Source: Saccharomycopsis malanga
Taxonomy: Eukaryota; Ascomycota; Saccharomycetes; Ascoideales; Saccharomycopsidaceae
Assembly: GCA_004014935.1 (NCBI GenBank)
Contig: CP025324.1
Coordinates: forward strand, 806,001-870,000
Direction of reading: 5' to 3'
DNA length: 64,000 bases
Numbering within the stretch: the stretch's first letter is position 1; the number at the start of each line of letters is the position of its first letter. Both the position numbers and the translations under genes were made by a program. Shown here piece by piece: positions 42,318 to 51,842 of the stretch. The notes under the pieces were generated by a model, which was not told the DNA's origin, ran no database searches, and was given only the letters and a program-made list of their open reading frames with translations.

Positions 42318-42557
42318 ATGAAGCATGTTGACCAGGCCAAGTGTCCTTTTGACATCTATTATCAGAATATTATAAGGTCTATACAGGATACAATGACTAA
42401 TGAGAACCTACACGGTAAGAAACGCTTTCAAAAACTACATTTTGTAAATAATTGGGTAAATGGAAAAGTATTGACATGTATAATAAATGGAACAATTCAG
42501 AAACCTAAATGGACTGAAAAAGGAATTAAAAAAGGCCGTAAAAATCGTAAAAGGTGA
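42318..42557 (+). CDS. Doubtful small ORF
   Basis: A 79-residue frame from the ATG at 42318 (MKHVDQAKCPFDIYYQN...), ending in a Lys/Arg-rich tail (KKGRKNRKR). It has Trp and Cys residues spaced more like a protein than the AT-rich flanks, but I do not recognise it, and its codon use is AT-driven. It may be chance or a relic. Confidence 0.2.
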   Translation: MKHVDQAKCPFDIYYQNIIRSIQDTMTNENLHGKKRFQKLHFVNNWVNGKVLTCIINGTIQKPKWTEKGIKKGRKNRKR

Positions 42558-42701
42558 TAAAATGTATGTTGAAAAGTATGCTAACGCATAAAAAGATTAT
42601 GTAAAAGCAAGTTAGAAAGGAATCTCCTATAAAATATTATTGTATCAGCATGCTAAAAAGTGTAAAAAGAAAAAAAAAAAACAACAACAACAGCCATTTG
42701 T

Positions 42702-44216
42702 TTAATTAATATTGACATACTCAACATTGTCCTTGGCGTATTTGATGGCATCGGCAACAGCGTTTCCCGACAAACCGTGTTTAACCCTGATATGTCTGGA
42801 AAGAGCATCACCTCTGCTAAAAGTTTTAGGTGAATGAAGTGGTTTTTCCGATTCAGGGTCAATATTAGCGTTGTTGAGAGTCTTTTTGTAGTTGGTCTCA
42901 CAAATGATACATCTAAAGATTTTCTTTTTGGTAGCATGAATTGTCTCTTGATGTCTGATCAAATCATATGGTCTTGAAAAGTTCTTTAAGCATGGGGCAT
43001 TCGTGGCAGGATTTATAAGCATACATTGATTATTAGTGTCGGAAAAAGCGCTCATAGAACCCGATTCAGCCATTTCAAGACCATCCAAGTGAACTGACGG
43101 CTGAGAAACGGATTTTCTATGTTTTGGTTTAGAAATTGAAGATGATCCATTTTTGAATTTAATAGTATTAGATTTTTCGAGTTGTTTAATGCTATTGCTG
43201 GTGCCTTCTTGGTCGTTAACAAAAGAGTGCGATCTAGATGTTTTTTCAAAGAGCCCAACATTATCGAATCTTGGTAAATACAAACTCTCCTCATCGTCAG
43301 AACCATCAGAATAGTCTAATTCCATAGACTTGTCTTCTTCTTCCTCTTCATCAACGATAGCATTTTCGTTGAAAATTTCACGTTTGGAGAAAAATCTTGG
43401 TTGTTCGGAGCCGGAATTTCCATTGTTGGTACCAACTGAAAGATAGTTTTGAGACAATGGTTTTGGACTTGGCGCTACTGAGGTATTAGCAGTAGAAATA
43501 TCGGAAACCTCTTCGTTTGAAGAATAATCCTGGTCCGCACCATGTGGACTCATGTATTCGTAAAAGTGTGGTTCATTTGGCATGAAATCATCTACATCAT
43601 CCAACTTATCTTCATCGTCATCATCATCTTCACTATCATAATCTTCCAAGTCTTCATCAGGAAGTTCCATAGGATGGAGATACATAGAAGGGATGGTGTT
43701 GAGGCTGTGTTTTTGGCTTGGTGCCAACAACAAATCGGAACCTTGGTTGTCATAATCGTAAATGTTGATATTCGAGAAAATGTCCGATGGCTGACTGAAT
43801 GGTGCCATTGATTGGTATGGAATCTGCTGCATTTGATGCTGCGGCTGGTTCAAAGAATCATTCAAATTGAGATCCGGGTTAGCATATTCATTAAAAGGTT
43901 GTACCTTTTGTTGATCGTTATTGTTATTGCTGAAAAAACTGGTTTTGTTGAATGTTGGATGAGCAGCACTATCGTAAATGATATTATTTCCACTATTTTG
44001 TTTTGTAAGAGGTTGTTGGTGCTGCTGGAAAGAATTGATATCTACATCCCAGTCCGCGGAACCGAACATACTATGAGATGATTGCTCCGAATCCAAAGAC
44101 TTGGATATCTGAGGAGAACCGCTCAACTGCTGCATCAGATTGATATGATACAACTCGTCTTCATAAATGTCGGACAACTGACGGTTCAAGGATGGAAATA
44201 CAGCGTAAGAAGTCAT
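42702..44216 (-). CDS. RPN4: C2H2 transcription factor Rpn4 (proteasome gene regulator)
   Basis: A 504-residue factor that induces proteasome genes through PACE elements and is itself a short-lived proteasome substrate. The N-terminal 300 residues are acidic and Asn/Gln-rich (activation and degron region, e.g. LEDYDSEDDDDDEDKLDDVDD). The C-terminus carries the Rpn4 signature: CMLINPATNAPCLKNFSRPYDLIRHQETIH, then FRCIICETNY and FSRGDALSRHIRVKHGL. The second finger has a long insert between its Cys pair and His pair (TLNNANIDPESEKPLHSPK), as known for this family. The end DNVEYVNIN also fits. The promoter carries heat-shock and Yap1-type sites, listed separately. Confidence 0.9.
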   Translation of the reverse strand: MTSYAVFPSLNRQLSDIYEDELYHINLMQQLSGSPQISKSLDSEQSSHSMFGSADWDVDINSFQQHQQPLTKQNSGNNIIYDSAAHPTFNKTSFFSNNNNDQQKVQPFNEYANPDLNLNDSLNQPQHQMQQIPYQSMAPFSQPSDIFSNINIYDYDNQGSDLLLAPSQKHSLNTIPSMYLHPMELPDEDLEDYDSEDDDDDEDKLDDVDDFMPNEPHFYEYMSPHGADQDYSSNEEVSDISTANTSVAPSPKPLSQNYLSVGTNNGNSGSEQPRFFSKREIFNENAIVDEEEEEDKSMELDYSDGSDDEESLYLPRFDNVGLFEKTSRSHSFVNDQEGTSNSIKQLEKSNTIKFKNGSSSISKPKHRKSVSQPSVHLDGLEMAESGSMSAFSDTNNQCMLINPATNAPCLKNFSRPYDLIRHQETIHATKKKIFRCIICETNYKKTLNNANIDPESEKPLHSPKTFSRGDALSRHIRVKHGLSGNAVADAIKYAKDNVEYVNIN

Positions 44217-44530
44217 TTTGCTGGCTTAATAATGGAATCAGCAATAAAGTCTATAGCGGATGTCGGCGGCTATTTATATTTAAGCGCTTAAAGAAAAATA
44301 AAAGCGTTTATGTAGCGTCTTTCAGGACGATTCAGGAAAAAAGTGAGAGTGAGTGGAACGTTTCCTTAACTACTCGGAAAAAAAAAGAGTCAACGAGGTG
44401 TTTAAATAATCGAAAGAAAAGGAGAAAAAGAAACAGATAACCAACTTGTTTTTTTTAAGTTGTCAACAAGTCAATATTTGACCGATGAGATGTGCGACAC
44501 CGGCTGAGACGGGTAACATGGCTTCTACTA

Positions 44531-44537
44531 TTAGTAA
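44531..44537 (-). promoter_or_regulatory. Yap1-type response element upstream of RPN4
   Basis: TTAGTAA on the plus strand is TTACTAA on the RPN4 strand, an exact YRE consensus, about 315 bp upstream of the ATG. A Yap1 site is known in the S. cerevisiae RPN4 promoter. Confidence 0.45.
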
Positions 44538-44569
44538 TCCTTGCTACAACGCAACTGGATGGTAGTAGA

Positions 44570-44582
44570 GAACATTCTGGAA
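44570..44582 (-). promoter_or_regulatory. Three-unit heat-shock element upstream of RPN4
   Basis: GAA-CA-TTC-TG-GAA is a perfect nGAAnnTTCnnGAAn array, about 355 bp upstream of RPN4. Hsf1 control of RPN4 is known in S. cerevisiae. The 13-bp exact match and its position make this a good candidate. Confidence 0.6.
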
Positions 44583-45152
44583 GGTTACTAGGACGATTTA
44601 AGGCCCTGTGAGAATGGGACAATAGGTTGGCGAGACATCAAGCCGGATGAGTGACACATGTAAATCTGTTGGTTATAATGATCCATTATCATGTATAACA
44701 GAATGATCATCAACATCTTATCAAGCAGAGCTTCCTATTGCTTGTGTTAAACGGTATTATGGCCATCATTATCAAGTTTGCTATGTTGTTTACACAGTGT
44801 AAATCTGGCCTTTTTTCTAGCAAACATGTTACATGCGGAAACCGTAACGGTGCGCGCTTAGATATTCTTACCAGAAATCCGTTCTACACTGTCATATAAG
44901 ATTTGTAATCATTATAAGTATAAACCATCGGGGTCATCAACTTAAACTCCGGTTTCCAAGAAAATTTTTTTCTCGGACATACATCTACTGTTTCTTAGGT
45001 CATTTCGGAAAGGGTTTTTTCCGGCTATTAGACGTCTTGTTTAGATAGTAGGGTGTGATGGGACCCCTAGATGACGTAATTTGTCTAGAATACGACTATA
45101 TATAAACGAATATGATCCGTGGTATTTGTTGAGTAATAAACGTATAAGAGAG

Positions 45153-46490
45153 TTAAGCGGGTGGTAAGAACCCAGCAAAAAGAGCTGTTTGCACAAGACT
45201 GTATGTGAAGAACCAGCCTATTGTAACATATTCGGAGGAGAGTTTTTTCCCTTGTTTTTTAAACACTTTTCCCACTAGCTTGTCTCGGCGGTTACTTTCA
45301 ATAAGCTTATCAGCCAAATACCAGTAGGGAAGGGGGATAAAGCCTCCTATTCTAGTTAAGATTTGCACATGCCAGCTAGTTATACCAAGAAATAGAAAGA
45401 GTGCTGTGATGTGGAAGTAGGGGACCAAGCTCGGAATGTAGTACTTGGCTTTGAAATGCATAAGAGAGAACAGGAGCGTCGTAACTATAGGTAATGCTAG
45501 TAGAAAGTTTGGGACATTGTTAAGTGTCCAATATTTGAGAAACCCATTGTTCCAATAATGGGACTGGGCAAAAAGATACAATGAAGGCGCTTTTTTAGCA
45601 CACCATACAGCTCTTTCTGGACAGAACTCATTATATGGAAGATAATTCAACAAGATTAGTCCCAAGAAGGTTGTAAACCCCGTAAGGAATGCTACGAGAG
45701 ATGACAATACTTTCGAATGGAAACCAAAATATAGAAAATCATACAAGTAGACATAGGCAACAAGAACTAAATTTGATCTTGTCAAAATTGCTGCCGCCAC
45801 GAAAAAACCGGATAGCACGTAGATGATGCTGTATAAGGGGGATTTGAATTTAGTGATTTTTGATGGAGTGTGCTTTAATGAAACTTGTCTCAAATACAAG
45901 CCTACAAATGACAAAAGATTACCTGCTGATTCTGAATAAGGAGCCGTTAGGAATATTCCCGCTGGATTTATCACGTAAAGCAAAGCCGTCTTGATAGCAA
46001 GCTGACCACCTTTCTGTTTATGTTTCAATGTGGTGCTGGCGAACGTGACGTTGGTTAAGGCATATAAGAAAAGCATTGACAAGTAATGCGACACGTTGGC
46101 TAGAACTACGCCAAGAATAAACCTTGAATAGAAATTGTCTTTCAAATCTACAAGAGGAAAATACCTGACCATTCTCCACCATAAAGGCCCAAATACCCAT
46201 TCATGTTCGTATTTTGGATAGTCAGAGAAAAACCGGCTGAAGTAAACAGCATCCCATATAACCAATCGCTCAACAAACTTGGTGAGAACAGTTTCAATCA
46301 AGATTCCGGGTATGTTGTATTGTGCAAAATAATTTATAAACTCAGCTTTAGCTGCAATCACACTGGGCTGATCTAACAATATCTGCGAAGAAGTATCAAA
46401 CTGAACATTAACTTGCAGTACGATAATAACCTGCAATGCCTTGAAAAAGAAGAAAAAACATGACAACTTGAGAAAGTGACTAACATACAT
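45153..46490 (-). CDS. GPI18: GPI mannosyltransferase 2 (PIG-V/Gpi18)
   Basis: A 445-residue multi-span ER membrane protein that adds the second mannose to the GPI anchor precursor. Family landmarks are WDAVYFSRFF with an early Asp (FVERLVIWDAVYF), NPAGIFLTAPYSES, QSHYWNNGFLKYW and SWHVQILTR. About 8-10 hydrophobic segments are visible, the first acting as signal anchor after MYVSHFLKL. The start is the ATG at 46490. Length matches the family (about 430-500). Confidence 0.88.
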   Translation of the reverse strand: MYVSHFLKLSCFFFFFKALQVIIVLQVNVQFDTSSQILLDQPSVIAAKAEFINYFAQYNIPGILIETVLTKFVERLVIWDAVYFSRFFSDYPKYEHEWVFGPLWWRMVRYFPLVDLKDNFYSRFILGVVLANVSHYLSMLFLYALTNVTFASTTLKHKQKGGQLAIKTALLYVINPAGIFLTAPYSESAGNLLSFVGLYLRQVSLKHTPSKITKFKSPLYSIIYVLSGFFVAAAILTRSNLVLVAYVYLYDFLYFGFHSKVLSSLVAFLTGFTTFLGLILLNYLPYNEFCPERAVWCAKKAPSLYLFAQSHYWNNGFLKYWTLNNVPNFLLALPIVTTLLFSLMHFKAKYYIPSLVPYFHITALFLFLGITSWHVQILTRIGGFIPLPYWYLADKLIESNRRDKLVGKVFKKQGKKLSSEYVTIGWFFTYSLVQTALFAGFLPPA

Positions 46491-47479
46491 CTTGTGTCTA
46501 CTGTTCTACAGTTTACCTCATAGCTCAACTTCTACACTACTCAGATTTACCTCACCAAGGGGGTACCCTTGACAATGTGAAAAAATACGACCGGGTAACC
46601 TCATATTGGGTCCAAGGCAAAGGGTCTAGAAACAGTAATGAAGGTTCAACATGTGTATACAATGGCTGTTTTTAATTACTGGCAGGTGTATACAATGAGC
46701 AGCGTATCTTAATGCTCTGATCTTTTCTGGGCGGCGTTTGAGTTTGGGGTTAAACAAAAAGGACGTGTTTTTCGACAAGAAAGGTTCAGATGTTGAGCCA
46801 GACGCGTAGTGATATCGTAAAGTGTATATTGGTCTAGATTTTTTACTGGTCTAAAACTTGAAAAGTTGATATATACTTAGATTGCCTAGTTTAGAAGTTA
46901 TCAAGATCTGTTTAACGATGAGATGCGTTGTATCAAACAATAGAAACCGCAATCAGTGCTGAATTTGACGCCAGTGTCAAAAACAACTTTGCCATAGGCA
47001 TAGGTAAGAAACTATTGCTATTTTCTGTTTAATTAATGCAATGCTAGGTAAATTATGTGCGGTATATAGGGTTTATTTACGTATGATGAATAAAGTATTC
47101 AGAAATTAACTTTTGAGTTGGATATTATCAGTTTCGAGATCGCTGTGGGTTAGATTTGGCAAGCCAAGATCTCTACAGTGCAGTGAAATTTGCTTGGCTC
47201 GAGTCTTGGATTGATTTGAGACAAAAGTTGCGAATTGGGCAGTGTTTCTTGCTAATTTCTGTTAAAGTTTTGCATTAGCACTTTGCCAAGATGTCATCAG
47301 GGACTGAGTGAATTGAAATTTAGTGAGGGCCAATATTGTGATGATGAAAAAAAAAAGGATATTTCCTACATTGATTCAATAAAAACTTTATATTATTTAT
47401 TAACAGATAGAAACACTACGAAAAGCAACCAACCAAAAGACGTAAAATATGCGATGAAGAAAAAAAGACAATAACCATA
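46491..47479. other. GPI18 upstream and GPM2 downstream region
   Basis: About 1 kb with the GPI18 promoter. A GGGGGTACCCTTG phrase lies at about 46558. An open frame at 47283-47474 is Lys-rich and not protein-like. Nothing else is seen. Confidence 0.4.
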
Positions 47480-48238
47480 TTAGTGATTCTCCAAACCTTG
47501 GTTTGCCACTTCCTTTGCGCCTTTCTCTGCGGCCTCAGGATCGAGGTAATAGTAATCACCAATGACGTTCATGTGTTCATCGAAATCGTATATCATAGGG
47601 ATCCCGTTAGGAATATTGATATGCTGGATGTCCAGATCGCTAATGTTGCTGATGATCTTGAGCAACGATCTGACGACCGAGCCGTGAGTAACCACCAACA
47701 CGGTTTTGCCTTTTTGTATTTCAGGAACAATAGTGTTTTCGTAGAATGGAAGAACTCTTTCGACGACCATTTTCAAGGACTCGGCTTTGGGCAACTGTTC
47801 AATGGAAATGTCAGCAAATTTGTACCGGTCGTCTATAGCAGAAAACTTGTCTTGTGTAACAATTGACGGAGGACACCCTTCAAAGGCCCTTCTCCAGTAC
47901 ATGTATTTTTCCTTTCCCACCTGGGCGACCACCTCAGACTTGTCTCTGCCTTGCAAAGCTCCGTAGTGTCTCTCGTTGAGTCGCCAGCTACGCACTACAT
48001 CAATCCAGATCCGGTCCAAAGAGTGAGCAACAATCTCTCCGGTCTGACATGCCCTCGTGAGCTTGGACGTAAACATTAAATCTGGATGGGCATCGAACTT
48101 TTTGATCAATGCTGCAGCTTGCTCTGCTTGGCTTTTGCCCTTCTGAGTCAAGCTGACATCCACCCAACCACAGAAAAGATTCTTGTTATTCCACTCGCTC
48201 TCGCCATGTCTTAGCAAGATCAATTCAAACTTTTTCAT
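47480..48238 (-). CDS. GPM2: 2,3-BPG-dependent phosphoglycerate mutase-like protein
   Basis: A 252-residue histidine-phosphatase-superfamily enzyme. The phospho-acceptor His is in LLRHGESEWNNKNLFCGWVDVSLT, and the second catalytic His in VTHGSVVRSLLK. RSWRLNERHYGALQG and YYLDPEAAEKGAKEVANQG are dPGM signatures, so it should interconvert 3- and 2-phosphoglycerate. It is more divergent than fungal Gpm1: AAHGNSLR is replaced by THGSVVRS, and the N-terminus is MKKFELIL rather than MPKLVLV. I therefore take it as a GPM2-type paralogue, with catalytic strength uncertain. It is divergent from the RBE1-like gene with a 0.93 kb shared promoter. Confidence 0.82.
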   Translation of the reverse strand: MKKFELILLRHGESEWNNKNLFCGWVDVSLTQKGKSQAEQAAALIKKFDAHPDLMFTSKLTRACQTGEIVAHSLDRIWIDVVRSWRLNERHYGALQGRDKSEVVAQVGKEKYMYWRRAFEGCPPSIVTQDKFSAIDDRYKFADISIEQLPKAESLKMVVERVLPFYENTIVPEIQKGKTVLVVTHGSVVRSLLKIISNISDLDIQHINIPNGIPMIYDFDEHMNVIGDYYYLDPEAAEKGAKEVANQGLENH

Positions 48239-49167
48239 TCTTCTATCTTGTCATCCATCCACCAGTGTTACGAACAAACTAACCAAACAGTCACTCTAGC
48301 CACTTTTATTCTGATGCTGAGCAACTCTCCTACCGTGTATTGTCTACAATCCACACTAAAATCGTACTGCTGTATACAGCTCGTCCTCTTTTCTGAAGAC
48401 CTTGGCTTTTATATACATACCACGTTCCTATGCCGTCAGCTCATCCCAACTCTCCACGTGATGCTACATTTGGTTTTACATCATCACCAAACACGATCAA
48501 GAGATATTCACTTTAATTACGCCGACCGGATTTGACACCTCCGCAACCCAATTAAGCATTTCCTCAGCAATCCTTCTTCACCGTTGAGACAGGCCCCTTT
48601 TGTTGCTATTCCGTTTAAGACATTATCTTTTTCACGTCTCTTCAAAATTAATACCATTCTACATCTTCTACATTAAACACTTTTACATTATTACTTGAAA
48701 AATCAACAATAAACTACTAAAGTCTTATCATACTTCGTCTATAAATCCCAACCTTTAAAGCTGGTCGCTTGTAGACTCATACTAAAAAAAAACCCCGAAA
48801 AATTCACCTCCTTATCAACCGGTTACGAGCACACCCACACCCTCCCTGTACACAACCTGCAGGTCTATGCATGCACCATGCAATGCATGATGCTGTCAGA
48901 TGCGTAGTGTAAGAGTTGGATAATTCAACATTGCATATACAAAATAAATTTCTCTGGACATTATGTCAGTCGAGGTTTATTCAGTTTCCCCAAGTGCTTA
49001 TATAGTTTGAGAAATCCGCCGTTTTATATTGTGTAGTGGTTTTTTTTGTTGTTTGATTTCAGTGTTGTTTTTTGTTCTGCTTTTTTCAATTCCTGCAGTG
49101 TTTATTTTTATTTATCACCTCAGGTTGGTAAGAACATTTGTTAGTTCAAAATCTATTAATCAACACT
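48239..49167. promoter_or_regulatory. Divergent GPM2/RBE1-like promoter
   Basis: A 0.93 kb gene-free region. At 48866-48893 there is a cluster of overlapping ATGCAT/TGCATGCA palindromes, unusual in composition and of unknown role. T-rich runs lie close to the RBE1-like start. The open frame at 48248-48535 starts at TTG and is not called. Confidence 0.4.
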
Positions 49168-50697
49168 ATGCTTTTCAGCAACATTCTTTTGCCTCTTGCC
49201 ACCTGTCTCAGTGCCTCTGCTGCTGCAGTCGGAATCCAGGCAGACGGAAACCTTTATGCAAGATATGCTAATGAAACCAGTCTGTCGGCCACCAACACCA
49301 ATGCTGGCGAGCCTCATATCACGTCTGAGGTTCCGTCGGTTGTTCTTGTCACTTCCACTGTTCATGTTTTGTTGACCAAGACGTTTACTGTGTATGGTAA
49401 TGGGGGCACTTTGCATACTGTTACTCATACTCTTACAACAAACTATGTCACCACTACTCCACATGCCACTCCAGTGACCACTGTGACTTATACTGTCAAT
49501 CCAGGCGGTGCTCCAGGCGGTGCTCCAGGCGGTGCTCCAGGGCCAGGTGGTGCTCCAGGACCAGCCCCAGGACCAGGTAGCTCACCAGGATCCGGATCCG
49601 GAGGTTCACCAGCCCCTGCACCAGCCCCAGGGTCCGGATCCGGAGGTCCACCAGCCCCAGCACCAGCCCCAGGGTCCGGATCCGGAGGTCCACCAGCCCC
49701 AGCACCAGCACCAGGATCCGGATCCGGAGGTCCACCAGCTCCAGCACCAGCACCAGGGTCCGGATCCGGAGGTTCACCAGGACCAGCACCAGGACCAGCA
49801 CCAGGACCAGCACCAGGACCAGCACCAGGACCAGCACCAGGACCAGGACCAGCACCAAATGGTGGAGCTGTTGGTCAACTCACATCTAGCCCACCACTTG
49901 TTTTCACATTCACTACCGAAATTGTTTCTGCACAACCAACAGTAATCACCTACACTTATTCTATTCCTAAACCAAGTTCTAGCCGTCATCCTACTTCTTC
50001 TTTTGGCAACTCCAGTTCCATTGTTGTCGCAGGTCCAGGAACTTCTATCGACCCATCGACCACCAGCGTTCCATTATCTCTCAGTTCTTCTTCTGTTGCT
50101 TCCACCACATCCTCCTCCTCCTCCTCGTCGTCATCCTCATCATCATCTTCTGGCTCTTCAAGTGTTTCGACCACTCAAAGCACTCTTACCAGTTCTCGTA
50201 CCACTACCAGTAGCAGCACCTCTACTTCGTCTGCTTCTTCGTCGTCTGCTCCTTCTCCAAACGCTGTGAATGCTGAAGCCATTGCTGAAAGCAACGCCAA
50301 ACGTTCGCAGCACTCTGCTCCAAACTTGGTATTCAACTCCACCTTGTACGCTTATGCTCAAGCGTATGCTGATGCCTACGACTGTAGTGGAACCTTGAGA
50401 CATTCTGGAGGACCATACGGTGAAAACTTGGCTCTCGGCACTGATTTGTCTCCTGCTGCTGCTGTTGACTTGTGGTATGATGAAATCAAAGATTATGACT
50501 TTGACAAACCTGGTTTCTCGTCTGCTACTGGCCATTTCACTCAGCTTGTGTGGGCTGCCACCACTCAAGTTGGTTGTGCTGTAAAAAGATGTCCTGACTA
50601 CTACAGTGCAAACTATTACATTTGTTCTTACTACGTTCCTGGTAACATTGTTGGTGACAACAACCGTTACTTTAGAGAAAACGTCAAGAGAAATTGA
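49168..50697 (+). CDS. Secreted CAP/SCP-domain protein with Pro-Gly repeats (Rbe1/Rbt4/Pry-like)
   Basis: A 509-residue secreted or cell-wall protein. The start is the ATG at 49168; the upstream open stretch begins with TTG. The N-terminal signal peptide is MLFSNILLPLATCLSASAA. A Thr-rich segment leads into repeats at residues 111-231, about four 14-residue PAPAPAPGSGSGGP-type units then APGPAPGP units. A Ser/Thr-rich linker at about 270-370, probably O-mannosylated, precedes the CAP domain at about 365-508 (LRHSGGPYGENLALG, SATGHFTQLVWAATTQVGCAV, YYICSYYVPGN). The key His/Glu of the CAP cavity are present. Relatives bind sterols and act in export or virulence. Short CCGGATCCGG motifs in the repeats are coding coincidences. 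Confidence 0.88.
   Translation: MLFSNILLPLATCLSASAAAVGIQADGNLYARYANETSLSATNTNAGEPHITSEVPSVVLVTSTVHVLLTKTFTVYGNGGTLHTVTHTLTTNYVTTTPHATPVTTVTYTVNPGGAPGGAPGGAPGPGGAPGPAPGPGSSPGSGSGGSPAPAPAPGSGSGGPPAPAPAPGSGSGGPPAPAPAPGSGSGGPPAPAPAPGSGSGGSPGPAPGPAPGPAPGPAPGPAPGPGPAPNGGAVGQLTSSPPLVFTFTTEIVSAQPTVITYTYSIPKPSSSRHPTSSFGNSSSIVVAGPGTSIDPSTTSVPLSLSSSSVASTTSSSSSSSSSSSSSSGSSSVSTTQSTLTSSRTTTSSSTSTSSASSSSAPSPNAVNAEAIAESNAKRSQHSAPNLVFNSTLYAYAQAYADAYDCSGTLRHSGGPYGENLALGTDLSPAAAVDLWYDEIKDYDFDKPGFSSATGHFTQLVWAATTQVGCAVKRCPDYYSANYYICSYYVPGNIVGDNNRYFRENVKRN
49499..49860 (+). repeat. Intragenic minisatellite coding Pro/Ala/Gly repeats
   Basis: Within the RBE1-like gene, 42-bp units (about four) are followed by about five 12-bp units (GGACCAGCACCA). 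All unit lengths are multiples of three, so the frame survives expansion. Antisense and other forward frames are open by the same rule and should not be called genes. Copy number is likely to vary between strains. Confidence 0.95.
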
Positions 50698-50889
50698 TGC
50701 TAACAAATTTGTACTTTTAGTCTGATATCCTTTAAAAAATTTGATTGTTTTTTTTCTTTTAATATTGTTTTACTTTACCCTTAAACCCTTCTTCTGTGTT
50801 ACTTTTTATTCTAAATTATCTAAATGTTATGATACTTTTAATTTTTGTCTTCTTGGAAAGAATATTAAATTCAAATTGTGTAATACCAC

Positions 50890-51085
50890 TTAGTCCCCGC
50901 TGGTCAAGGGTTCGATTCCCGCCATAAGCGCTTTTTACTTACTTTTTAGTATATTAGATAAAATTATGATTACAGGGGCATGATTGGGGGTTTTTCCCGC
51001 TGTATTTTACAATGTCCCTTTGGATATAGCCCGTATTTATGAAACTGATATTTGCTGGCCTGAAAATATATGATATTATCTATAA
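50890..51085 (+). mobile_element. SINE-like copy E (5' truncated)
   Basis: Starts at the box B region (GGTTCGATTCC, 50909-50919) and keeps a shortened body and the 3' phrase GAAACTGATATTTGCTGG near 51045. The box A head is missing or decayed. Confidence 0.65.
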
Positions 51086-51095
51086 AGATGGATGT

Positions 51096-51310
51096 GACCA
51101 CTGGGCCTTTTAGCGTATGGCCGTATGGCGTATGGCCCAGTGGTCAGTGCTCTCGGAATAAAGACCTAACAGGAACACGGGTTCGGTTCCCAAGACAATA
51201 CTTTTACTCGCTGCTTTTTACAATGCTGAACGTGAATTCACAGGCAAGTGCAACTGTCTGAAACACGACCTAGACCAAAGTCTAGTGCTAACTTTCCAAC
51301 CCATCGGGTG
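51096..51310 (+). mobile_element. SINE-like copy C with 5' foldback
   Basis: Box A TGGCCCAGTGG is at 51133-51143 and box B GGTTCGGTTCC (one change) at 51180-51190. The body is nearly identical to copy A from CTTTTACTCGCTGC to the CTAGACCAAAG phrase, then breaks off near 51310. Immediately upstream, GACCACTGGGCC (51096-51107) is the exact reverse complement of GGCCCAGTGGTC (51134-51145), making a foldback around the head. Confidence 0.75.
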
Positions 51311-51389
51311 TTCAGGAAAAAAACGGCGGGAAAAACCCAAATATGTCCCGGTAATCATGATTTTCTTATTCAGTATATTAAAAAAAAGA

Positions 51390-51503
51390 CTTTTCATCAT
51401 CGTAAAAAGCACCGAGTAAAAAATGTTCGTCTTGGGAATCGAACTTGGGTCTTTTTCTTTTCTCCAAAAGTAATAACCACTGAGCCATCAGGAACCTATT
51501 ATT
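51390..51503 (-). mobile_element. SINE-like copy D (inverted)
   Basis: Minus-strand copy of the head: box A (CCACTGAGCCA read on plus, 51477-51487) and box B (GGAATCGAACT on plus, 51435-51445). It faces copy C, so the pair forms a large inverted repeat with a spacer of about 80 bp. Confidence 0.7.
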
Positions 51504-51842
51504 ATAAACTTCTTAACCCCCAAAATATGTACACCCTAATTTATATGCTAGGCGCACTACGTATTGGCAACACCTTTCTTTACTTTATATGATCAACTTG
51601 GCTAAAGTTGCCCTAATGTAATCAAATATCAGTGGTTTTATGTTTAAAAGGGGTATTTGATAGTTGCAAATTTATGGTATGGAGGAAACAGTGTGATTGG
51701 CCATGTTGGCTTGGATACGCCATTTTGACGGTACTTAGTAAGCACCCCCTCTTGGGGTTTTTTTGTCATAGTATAAAGTATGGAATTGAGCTTATCAGAC
51801 TTGATTGAAAGAGGCAAACAACGAGTAATAGTGAGCTAGAAG

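Larger units (their letters stand above)
40907..42701. other. Convergent intergenic region with two tRNA-Thr genes
   Basis: About 1.8 kb of AT-rich DNA between NAT1 (+) and RPN4 (-), carrying two tRNA-Thr genes and a doubtful small ORF (listed separately). I looked for LTR-like or SINE-like sequence near the tRNA genes, a common insertion target in yeasts, and saw none. Confidence 0.45.
44217..45152. promoter_or_regulatory. RPN4 promoter region
   Basis: A 936-bp region between the RPN4 start and the 3' end of GPI18. It contains the heat-shock element and Yap1-type site given below, and no ORF of interest. The length is typical for highly regulated yeast genes. Confidence 0.5.
50698..51842. 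other. Repeat-rich region between the RBE1-like gene and LCB4
   Basis: A gene-free cluster of three SINE-like copies (E, C and D, listed separately), one of them inverted. The DNA after about 51520 is the LCB4 promoter, with a TATAAAG-like motif at about 51773. The open frame at 51248-51592 is a shadow of the repeats. Confidence 0.5.

Noticed and set aside
44053-44060. TCCGCGGA, an exact Pdr1/Pdr3 drug-response element
   Set aside because: It is inside the RPN4 coding region (encoding part of SADWD), not in the promoter.
49587-49780. Several CCGGATCCGG matches to the Leu3 site CCGGNNCCGG
   Set aside because: They lie inside the RBE1-like coding repeats and arise from Gly-Ser-Gly codons. They are not in a promoter.
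49496-49945. 120-, 145- and 71-residue frames on both strands in the RBE1-like repeats
   Set aside because: Repeat units are multiples of three, so every frame stays open. Only the sense frame makes a known protein.
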